Below are positions 26,431 to 33,200 of a stretch of DNA of 58,137 nt, one piece after another; within the stretch, counting starts at the first letter, position 1; each line of letters opens with the position of its first letter. The notes beneath the pieces are model-generated. The model made no database searches and was not told the origin of the DNA. It worked only from the letters and a program-made list of their open reading frames with translations. Both the position numbers and the translations under genes were made by a program. The stretch covers positions 1-58,137 of the forward strand of contig JAEWSC010000072.1 in the NCBI GenBank assembly GCA_023398575.1, read 5' to 3'. Source of the stretch: Bacillota bacterium (lineage in GTDB: Bacteria > Bacillota > Clostridia > Christensenellales > Aristaeellaceae).

Positions 26431-26492
26431 GCCGGGGGCACTGCCCCCCGCACCCCTGCCAAAGGGATATATCCCTTTGGAAACCCATTTTT
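26431..26492 (+). terminator. htpG terminator within a palindromic repeat-like element
   Basis: Two adjacent hairpins: CGGGGGC/GCCCCCG at about 26433-26450, and a perfect 22-base palindrome at 26459-26480 (CCAAAGGGAT centre) followed by a T run at 26488-26492. The pairing of a GC-rich hairpin with a CCAAAGGG/CCCTTTGG hairpin resembles dispersed palindromic repeats after genes in related Clostridia; that comparison is from memory. Confidence 0.7.
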
Positions 26493-26500
26493 AAAATAAA

Positions 26501-26538
26501 AGCACGCCTCTTGATAACAACTCATCAAGAGGCGTGCT
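26501..26538 (-). terminator. Terminator facing the AT-rich island genes
   Basis: A perfect 15-pair stem (26501-26515/26524-26538) with an 8-base loop. On the minus strand it is followed by TTTATTTTAAAAA, so it terminates transcription arriving from 26616-27403. Confidence 0.85.
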
Positions 26539-26615
26539 TCATGTGCGTTCTTATATCTGACTTTTTTGCATAAACGAATAAATTCACTGAAGGTCAAAAT
26601 ATCTCATTTTTGTAT

Positions 26616-26810
26616 CTACTCATTTCGAGAAAAAGTTATTTTTTTGTAATCTTCCAATGAACCAGAATAATTCCCTTTTTGGATTGCCATAGATAGTTGT
26701 ATTTGCTTATCAGAATCATTCATAAAAGGGGTCACCCTTGGATCGTGTAAAATTTCAATTGACACCTCTTTCCCAAGCAATTTTGAATAGTCATCTAGCA
26801 TGCTATTCAA
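26616..26810 (-). CDS. C-terminal part of a probably frameshifted gene
   Basis: 64 codons in AT-rich DNA. The frame is open upstream of the nominal TTG start, reading KKNEVFNLILNSMLDDYSK, and continues naturally from the C-terminal sequence of the gene at 26807 (...LISLYLHAS). A -1 shift near 26830 (a run of AAG-like triplets) would join the two into a protein of about 270 residues. The family is not recognised. Confidence 0.45.
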   Translation of the reverse strand: MNSMLDDYSKLLGKEVSIEILHDPRVTPFMNDSDKQIQLSMAIQKGNYSGSLEDYKKITFSRNE

Positions 26811-27403
26811 AATGAGATTGAAAACTTCATTCTTCTTGATGCATGTAAATATAGCGATATTAAACAGCAGACATCATATTTTGTAGGCAAGACAATTTTA
26901 ATAGGGTTGAATGTTAAATCCCAACTTATATATTGCTTGAGGTGATCTGGAATCTGCTTTTCGTACTTCTCTTTATCCGCAACGAAAAGAGATTGTGGGT
27001 TATTAAATGACCAATTTCTTACATCTAGCAGTTCCCTTATCTCTTTCGCCACATTATCTGCAAGAGGGAATAGCAAAGGAACTGCTTTATGCTTTTCTGC
27101 TATTTTCCTAAACATATTGTATGATATCGAAGAATCTTGCATGTCTGCAATGTACTTCATCAAATCTGATGATACATCATGTAGCCTTCTATGAAAAGAA
27201 TGGTACACTTCAGCAGAAACAAATGATGCTGTCGATTTTTTATCTGTTTTTAAGAACGGTGCAATTTCTATTTCCAATTCAGAAGTATATTCTTTATATT
27301 GTTCTAACGATGAAACCACCTGAATAATTAATCGGAATAGCACATATATGAAATCTTCCTTTTTTTCGAATGTAAGAAGCTTATACTTTTTCTTATTACT
27401 CAT
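26807..27403 (-). CDS. Unrecognised protein in AT-rich island, probably truncated by frameshift
   Basis: 198 residues from the ATG that follows GGAG by eight bases. The sequence is hydrophilic and helical with Lys/Glu-rich stretches and no membrane helix or motif I recognise. Base composition is far more AT-rich than the flanking genes, which suggests recent transfer. The frame ends in KFSISF at 26807, whereas another frame carries on with plausible protein, so the intact gene was probably longer. A defence or phage-related role is possible but there is no evidence for it. Confidence 0.55.
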   Translation of the reverse strand: MSNKKKYKLLTFEKKEDFIYVLFRLIIQVVSSLEQYKEYTSELEIEIAPFLKTDKKSTASFVSAEVYHSFHRRLHDVSSDLMKYIADMQDSSISYNMFRKIAEKHKAVPLLFPLADNVAKEIRELLDVRNWSFNNPQSLFVADKEKYEKQIPDHLKQYISWDLTFNPIKIVLPTKYDVCCLISLYLHASRRMKFSISF

Positions 27404-27424
27404 CAGCAACACTCCATATCTATA

Positions 27425-27560
27425 TAGCAGCTATTATGGGACGACATCGGACACACAATGCTTCTCGTCCCATAGCGCAAACTATAACCCTAACCTTTAC
27501 TGGTTTATCAAGCAACTTATAGGCATATGCTCCGATGCCACTTTCTTTTTCCCTAATAGG
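27425..27560 (-). pseudogene. Remnant of a paralogue of the Cys-rich gene at 29785
   Basis: The minus strand encodes KLLDKPVKVRVI, matching KVLEKPVRARVI near the end of the protein at 29785-30264. At DNA level about 85 bases align, with a two-base deletion that breaks the frame just before the terminal GGTHCVYEI-like motif. No start or upstream half remains. The rest of 27404-27763 shows no gene. Confidence 0.5.
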
Positions 27561-27763
27561 GTGAAAAAGTAAATTGCCCCATATCACAGGCCAGTTATTA
27601 GTAGCTATATACAACAATGTCTGCAATACGCCATCATTATTATTAATAGCAAAGTAAATTTCTACCTCTTGACTTGTTATTCCTTCTTTGATTCACCCCG
27701 CCAAAACTCTGGTATCTACCCAATATATATTTTTCAAACCACTCCGAAAGAGAGGCTGAAATC

Positions 27764-28183
27764 ATGTACACAATGTATAAACTGGGTGGATACTTAGGTA
27801 TTCTGACCACCGTATTCTTAGGTCTAGCGCTGCTCAACTACATTCTGAAATGGGTCAATAAGCGCTTTATCAGCAAGCTCCCCAAGACATCAAAGTTCAA
27901 AGCTGTCTATATCAAAGTCATGAAATTTGTGGTTCAAAATCACCGTTGGTTTGGACTGGGCGCAACCGTTTCAATGCTTGCTCACTTGATCCTGCAAATC
28001 ACGTATGCATGGGTATCCACAACCGGGTTAATCGCCGCTGCTATGCTGGTGATCAATGGGATGGTTGGCGCATGGATGCACTTTAAGCAAAAGGGCAAGC
28101 GTGGTCCGCTGCTGATAGTGCACCGGGCCATGGGCGTGCTGCTGATCGCAGCAATTGCAGTACACCTGATTACAAGGCTATAA
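27764..28183 (+). CDS. Small four-helix membrane protein, probable b-type haem binder
   Basis: 139 residues with four membrane helices (about 8-28, 62-84, 86-106, 116-136). Histidines at 60 and 74 in helix 2 and 120 and 134 in helix 4 are each 14 apart, the spacing seen in diheme four-helix cytochromes. This suggests a cytochrome b561-like electron carrier, but it is a pattern-based inference. The ribosome-binding site is GAGAGG. Single-gene unit ended by a very strong terminator. Confidence 0.7.
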   Translation: MYTMYKLGGYLGILTTVFLGLALLNYILKWVNKRFISKLPKTSKFKAVYIKVMKFVVQNHRWFGLGATVSMLAHLILQITYAWVSTTGLIAAAMLVINGMVGAWMHFKQKGKRGPLLIVHRAMGVLLIAAIAVHLITRL

Positions 28184-28232
28184 AAGTTTTGAAGTTTTCT
28201 CTTTCTACCTTTCCACTTTCTGCAAGTATTGA

Positions 28233-28276
28233 AAAAGCCCTTTGGATGCGCCTGCCGGCGCATCCAAAGGGCTTTT
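28233..28276. terminator. Bidirectional terminator, 20-pair stem
   Basis: Perfect 20-pair stem 28233-28252/28257-28276 with a TGCC loop, flanked by A5 and T4, between convergent genes at 27764 and 28362. Confidence 0.93.
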
Positions 28277-28361
28277 ATCTGATCCAGGTCAATCTCATTG
28301 CAATCGCTGCGGCATAAATAACAGCTAACGCCAGCATGGTACGTAAATCTCAAAACCCCTC

Positions 28362-28958
28362 TTACACCCGTTCCCCATCCTGACTCCACGAATCCAGCTT
28401 TCGCATGACTTCGGCATGGGTTGCATAGCTGATATCAGGCAGCTTCCCGCCAAAGGCTTTTTCCGCTTCCGCAAAGCCCCTATCAATCGCTTTCTTTAGC
28501 GTTTCAATCTTTGAAGGGTCATTGCCTGAAACGGCAATCACGAAACTCACAATCCTGTCGCTGACAGCCTTTACGCCGAACTCCCCGTCTTCCAAAATGG
28601 AAAGAGCAGCTTCCTCAGCAGGTTTCAGTTCAACGCTTTCAGGGCGCTGCTTGCCCGCAGCCTTCCCCGCCGCCTCATTTTGCTTGAGCAGCATTTGCCG
28701 AACCAGTTCCCGCAGGCTTTCCGTTGCTTTGTCTGCCTCCGCCTTCAACGCCTCTATTTCGGTGGCGTTCAGACCTTTGGTTCTTGGCCTTGTATACAGT
28801 GCGGACGGGGTTTGAGCAGAACCAAGCGCTACCGTGTCTATATTTTTCTTTGCCTGTTCCGTTTCTGATGGCAGTGGTGCCGCCTTATCCTTTGCCTGTA
28901 CATTCCCATTTCTTATAGTGCTTGCCGCCTGCTGGTTTGCCTTGATTTCGCCGATCAT
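28362..28958 (-). CDS. Conserved hypothetical protein
   Basis: 198 residues preceded by GGGAGGGG. Residues 1-60 are polar and low in structure; a helical charged middle follows. A C-terminal block (about 115-195: ILEDGEFGVKAVSDRIVSF, DPSKIETLKKAIDRGFAEAE, LPDISYATHAEVMRKLDSW) looks conserved and resembles a short domain found in uncharacterised Bacillota proteins, sometimes near flagellar genes. Function unknown. No signal peptide or membrane segment. Confidence 0.75.
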   Translation of the reverse strand: MIGEIKANQQAASTIRNGNVQAKDKAAPLPSETEQAKKNIDTVALGSAQTPSALYTRPRTKGLNATEIEALKAEADKATESLRELVRQMLLKQNEAAGKAAGKQRPESVELKPAEEAALSILEDGEFGVKAVSDRIVSFVIAVSGNDPSKIETLKKAIDRGFAEAEKAFGGKLPDISYATHAEVMRKLDSWSQDGERV

Positions 28959-29021
28959 GCTCTTCCCCTCCCGCCGATTCGATATATGAATACGATATTT
29001 ATACCCACATTCTATATATCG

Positions 29022-29702
29022 CTAACATGATGCAAATATAAAGCGCATCAATTCCAGGGGCCTTTGTACCGCATCAAAACCTTCTATGCTTTCCCTTGGT
29101 ATTGGATGATGGTTGGTATACCATTTGGTCTGCACGGCATGAAGGCCGACCTCCCGTGCGCCTGCCAGCTCGTTGCTGCCGCCGTCGCCCACAAATAGAC
29201 ACTGTGCCGGATTTAACTGCAACTGCTCAAGAACCTTTTTATAGATCATAGGGTTAGGCTTTGACAAGCCTGCCTCGTAAGAAAGCACAATGGTATCAAA
29301 AAAAGAGCCAAGATGGCTCTGGCGTATGGCTGTAACCTCTTCCGATGAGCAGTTGCTAAGCATTGCCAAACGAATTCTCTTTGATTTCAAGCTTTGCAAT
29401 AGCGTCATAATATCAGAATCGATGCAATCAAAGCACGCGGCCTTTGTCGCCATGCGCTTGCCGATCATCTGGTCCAGCGTTTGTTTGGAAAGTGAAACGC
29501 CGCATTTTAAGCAGACATATTCAATGGAGTCTTCGAAACTGACAGTGCCATGATATCTGCCGTACTCGTTCTCCTCCCAATACTGATTAAATAGATCATA
29601 ATCAAGGCAAAGGTCCTCGCTCATCTTGCGCTTGGTGTATTTTTCATGGCCCCATTCCGTGATAAGCGTCTCGAACAAATCGAAGATAACGGCCTGAATC
29701 AT
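29022..29702 (-). CDS. HAD-superfamily hydrolase
   Basis: 226 residues of the HAD IA class: nucleophile Asp8 in FDLFETLIT, motif II Ser in MLSNCSSEE, motif III Lys in GLSKPNPMIY and motif IV GDGGSNEL. The second motif I position, normally the acid/base Asp in phosphatases, is Phe10, as in dehalogenase-like members; phosphatase activity should not be assumed. AAGGAGG precedes the start. No operon partner is clear. Confidence 0.85.
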   Translation of the reverse strand: MIQAVIFDLFETLITEWGHEKYTKRKMSEDLCLDYDLFNQYWEENEYGRYHGTVSFEDSIEYVCLKCGVSLSKQTLDQMIGKRMATKAACFDCIDSDIMTLLQSLKSKRIRLAMLSNCSSEEVTAIRQSHLGSFFDTIVLSYEAGLSKPNPMIYKKVLEQLQLNPAQCLFVGDGGSNELAGAREVGLHAVQTKWYTNHHPIPRESIEGFDAVQRPLELMRFIFASC

Positions 29703-29784
29703 CTTTCATTCCTCCTTTGTATACGATTATTTCGATATATCTTCATATAAAAGTCCTTACTTACCATCTGCCATTATCCCAAAT

Positions 29785-30264
29785 TCAATCAATGACTATT
29801 TCATACACGCAATGCGTGCCGCCCCGCAGCACCGATTCTATCACCCTGGCCCTTACCGGTTTTTCAAGCACCTTGGAAAACATGCGCTCCGCAAAGCCTT
29901 CCGAGCAATTGCACAGGTTTGGGGTTTTCACTGCGGCTGCTTTCACCAGTGGGCATACGCATTCCGGCTTGTTTTCGTCAGCGATCATGCGCTTTCCGTC
30001 AGGGTCCATGGTCACAATCCACCCCCATGTTTCCTGCAAAAAATCACAAAAGGCTTGCGGCTGGCCGATATAGGGCTTTAGTATTTCATCCATATGCACC
30101 GCATCATAATGGGTCTGGCTGCAGCTTTTGATGGCCTCTTCCATAGGGATAGCAGGATCTTGATGGTATACGGTCAGAAGCTTATTCACCCAGGAACAAA
30201 CTAGGCCAACTTCTCCATTTTCACATAATGCCCCCGCTTGCTGGCAATGCACTGTGCAGCCCAT
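29785..30264 (-). CDS. Cys-rich protein similar to ATC hydrolase-like family
   Basis: 159 residues with eight or more cysteines, including ECVCPLVK, PNLCNCSEG and a terminal RGGTHCVYEIVID. The C-terminal block FAERMFSKVLEKPVRARVIESVLRG and the ending GGxxC resemble the L-2-amino-thiazoline-4-carboxylate hydrolase-like and related small metal- or ligand-binding families. The match is by pattern only. AAGGAGAGGG precedes the ATG. A broken paralogue lies at 27425-27560. The 235 bases upstream hold no gene. Confidence 0.65.
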   Translation of the reverse strand: MGCTVHCQQAGALCENGEVGLVCSWVNKLLTVYHQDPAIPMEEAIKSCSQTHYDAVHMDEILKPYIGQPQAFCDFLQETWGWIVTMDPDGKRMIADENKPECVCPLVKAAAVKTPNLCNCSEGFAERMFSKVLEKPVRARVIESVLRGGTHCVYEIVID

Positions 30265-30442
30265 ATATACCCTCTCCTTGCAATGGTACCAACGATTTTA
30301 TCATGTTAATTGTATACTATCACAACAGGAAGTAAAAACCAATATGGGATGGCTGGCTAAGAATCAACAAATACACTTATGCTGTTCAACTGTTTAAAGC
30401 ATTTCGTCCAAGATGCCGTTATCTGCTTAGCGATACATCAAT

Positions 30443-30470
30443 GGAGACGGAGGATCATTCCCCCGTCTCC
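30443..30470 (-). terminator. Hairpin after third transporter operon
   Basis: Stem 30443-30450/30463-30470 (GGAGACGG/CCGTCTCC) 30 bases beyond the binding-protein stop. The T run on the minus-strand exit side is missing, so efficiency is doubtful. Confidence 0.5.
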
Positions 30471-30499
30471 CGATCTTTTGTATAAACTTTTTCTCTTGC

Positions 30500-32206
30500 T
30501 TACTTGGCTGCCTTGGAATCCATGAACTCGAAGCAGCGCTGAATATCAGCCATCTTCTCTTTCACCACATCATCATAGCCGTAGCTCTTGCAGGTGGTGA
30601 CCATTTCTTTCCACAGGGATTCGAATTCTTCCGGTGTTGCAGCATAGACGCACTTCCAGCTGTACTGCTTCATTACCGGCGCGAACAGGCCGCGGGCGCT
30701 CTTGGTGGCTTCGCTTGCTTCAGCTTTCACAAAGCTGTTGGCGGCAGCGGGCACAACAGAGACTTTGCCAGTCTGCTTGTAGAGATCAACGCCGCTCTTG
30801 GCGCCATCCGCATACTCGCTGGACCATGCCTTGCTCAGGTTGGTGGCATAACGCTCTGCATAGCCCGGCCATCCTTTGTAGGAGAAGCTGTAGGTCTTGC
30901 CGGGGATGTATTGTTCAAGCACAAGGGTGGCGTTGTTGAACTTGTTCTCGCCATCTTCAAAGGTGCCGCCGCCGTATTCAGCGGGCATTTCGGTTTCTTT
31001 TTTGAACTCCTGGCACTTCCAGCCAAATTCTGTCATCTCAGGGATGCCTTCGGCATTGTAATCCCAGGTCAGTCCCTTGGGGCCATACTGTCCAACGATG
31101 ATGCCTTCTTCGCTGGAGAGCCAGTCAAGAATCTCCAAGGCGCGCTCAGGATACTTGCTGTTTGCGCCCAGCAGCCAGGGCCAGTTGCCGCCTTCGGTAG
31201 ACAGGGTATCCATCGCGGGAGCGCTGTCACCGATTTGGAAAGTGGTATAGCCGATGTTGTTGGCAGCCTTTTCAGCGCCGTTGTACTGGTTGATGATCCA
31301 GCCCCATAAAGCCATCAGGTAACGGCCGTTGGCCAGCTTCTGGGTATAGGCATCAAAGTTCTGGCTGACAGACTCGGGGTCAAACAAGCCCAAACGGTAG
31401 AGTTCATTGTTAACCTTCAGGGCGCGGTAGTAGAGGCTGTTTTCCGCCAGGGGGTCAACGATGTCACGGGTTGCGTAGTTTACGCCCATGAAGTCAAACT
31501 CTTTGTAGCCGTAGAAGGTCATCAGATCCCAGGTGAACTTCATCACGCAGTCTTCCCAATCCGGGAAACCGCCGTACGCGTACACCTTTTCGCCATCTTC
31601 GGTGGTGGGAATCGCTTCCTGCAGAGCCTTTAAGAAGGCGGGCAGGTCTTCCAGGGTTTTCAGCTCGGGCTTGCCGGCTCTTTCCCAGGCGTCAAAGCGA
31701 ATCTGCAGCGCGTAGGTAGGATCCTGGATTTCCTGCCAGGTGTCAGGCTGGAGAGCGATGTTGTGGCCGAAGCCCCAAATGCCATCCACACCGCGGACTT
31801 CCTTAACATAGGCGCTAACCTTCGCCATGGAATCCTTCAGATAGGTGTTGATATTGGTGTAGGGTGCCAGGTCCAGCTCGCTCCAGTCTAGCAGCAGGCC
31901 GGCGTCATACGCCTTGAGGAACTGATTGTCCAAGTCGCCAAGGACGATTATGTCGCCCAACTCACCGGCCGCCAAGGCAGCGTTGAATGCGCCTTCATTG
32001 CTGACTTCACGCACGAAGTTCAGCGTCACGTTAAAGCGGTCTTTGATTTCCTTGGCAAACCAGCCGATTTGTTCGCCGGAGAAGTTTGCAAGTCCGTTAT
32101 AAACGGTTAGGGTGATGGGCTCGCGGTAGTTCTCAGCCATTGCCATGGACGGCGCAAGCGCGACGAACATGGTTAGGCACAGAAGCATCGCCAACAGTTT
32201 CTTCAT
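30500..32206 (-). CDS. Extracellular solute-binding protein (LipO/YtcQ type)
   Basis: 568 residues with a signal peptide ending AMA before ENYREP; Cys10 sits inside the hydrophobic core and is not a lipobox. The fold matches the large oligosaccharide-binding group and the protein is related to the one at 4845-6500 (both start EPITxxVxxG). AAGGAGG precedes the ATG by eight bases. It is the last gene of a permease-permease-binding-protein operon. Ligand unknown. Confidence 0.88.
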   Translation of the reverse strand: MKKLLAMLLCLTMFVALAPSMAMAENYREPITLTVYNGLANFSGEQIGWFAKEIKDRFNVTLNFVREVSNEGAFNAALAAGELGDIIVLGDLDNQFLKAYDAGLLLDWSELDLAPYTNINTYLKDSMAKVSAYVKEVRGVDGIWGFGHNIALQPDTWQEIQDPTYALQIRFDAWERAGKPELKTLEDLPAFLKALQEAIPTTEDGEKVYAYGGFPDWEDCVMKFTWDLMTFYGYKEFDFMGVNYATRDIVDPLAENSLYYRALKVNNELYRLGLFDPESVSQNFDAYTQKLANGRYLMALWGWIINQYNGAEKAANNIGYTTFQIGDSAPAMDTLSTEGGNWPWLLGANSKYPERALEILDWLSSEEGIIVGQYGPKGLTWDYNAEGIPEMTEFGWKCQEFKKETEMPAEYGGGTFEDGENKFNNATLVLEQYIPGKTYSFSYKGWPGYAERYATNLSKAWSSEYADGAKSGVDLYKQTGKVSVVPAAANSFVKAEASEATKSARGLFAPVMKQYSWKCVYAATPEEFESLWKEMVTTCKSYGYDDVVKEKMADIQRCFEFMDSKAAK

Positions 32207-32255
32207 GGTACCTACCTCCTTAAAATATATCTTACCCGCTTCATACGGGGAAAGA

Positions 32256-33188
32256 TCAACCCTTAACGGCGCCTATCATGATGCCCTTGACAAAATACCG
32301 CTGGAAGAAGGGATATACCAGCAGAATTGGGAAGACAACGACCATGGCGACCGTCATCTGTACAGACAACGCTGTTTGCTTAATGGCTAAGTTGGCGACA
32401 GCACCCACATTCTGCGTTGTACGCACCAGCGCCGCCAAGCTTTGTGCCTCGTGCTGGTATTTGTACAAAAGATATTGCAGTGTGTAGAATTTGCCGCCGG
32501 GCATAAGCATCATGGTATCGGTAAAACTATTCCATTGGCCCACCGCGCTAAAGATACACAGTGTGGCCAAAATGGGCATGATCAGCGGAACAATAACGCT
32601 GGCAAACAAGCGAATATACCCCGCGCCATCAAGCATGGCGCTTTCCTCCAGGCTGGTTGGAAGGCCCTCAATGAATGTTTTGACAAGAATCACATTGTAG
32701 GGCGATACCAGGCCAGGTATGACATAAACCCAGAAATTGTCCAAAAAACCCAGGGACTTTAAGTTCATGTACCAAGGAATCAGGCCGGCGCTGAAATACA
32801 TGGTAACGATAATCAGCCGGTACCAGAGCGTGCGCAGCCACATCTCCCTTTTGGTAACCAGGTATCCTAAAAACGCGCAACCCGTAACGGTCCACAACGT
32901 TCCAAGCGCTGTACGGGATACACTGACCAGCAGCCCGTCCGCTATGCCGTTGAGTTTGAAGACCTGCACATAGTTCTCCAAATGAACATCCTGCGGAAAC
33001 AGCTGTATACGCCCCAACCGCACCATTTCGTTAGAGGAAATGGTGTTGATAAACAAATAGTAGAACGGAAAAATGCAGGCAACGGTAATCAATATCAGCA
33101 GCGCATAGTTAAAAATATTAAACGCGATATCCCATTTGCTGAGCCTGACCTTGTTGCGGTTGCGCCGGGGCAAAATCTGTACGCTCAT
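32256..33188 (-). CDS. ABC transporter permease, YtcP/LplC type
   Basis: 310 residues, six predicted helices. The docking loop reads SLEESAMLDGAGYIRLFASV and the C-terminus FFQRYFVKGIMIGAVKG is typical of the family. It follows the fused permease by 12 bases. It is the partner subunit of the fused LplB-type protein. Confidence 0.9.
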   Translation of the reverse strand: MSVQILPRRNRNKVRLSKWDIAFNIFNYALLILITVACIFPFYYLFINTISSNEMVRLGRIQLFPQDVHLENYVQVFKLNGIADGLLVSVSRTALGTLWTVTGCAFLGYLVTKREMWLRTLWYRLIIVTMYFSAGLIPWYMNLKSLGFLDNFWVYVIPGLVSPYNVILVKTFIEGLPTSLEESAMLDGAGYIRLFASVIVPLIMPILATLCIFSAVGQWNSFTDTMMLMPGGKFYTLQYLLYKYQHEAQSLAALVRTTQNVGAVANLAIKQTALSVQMTVAMVVVFPILLVYPFFQRYFVKGIMIGAVKG

Positions 33189-33200
33189 ATCCGCACCTCC

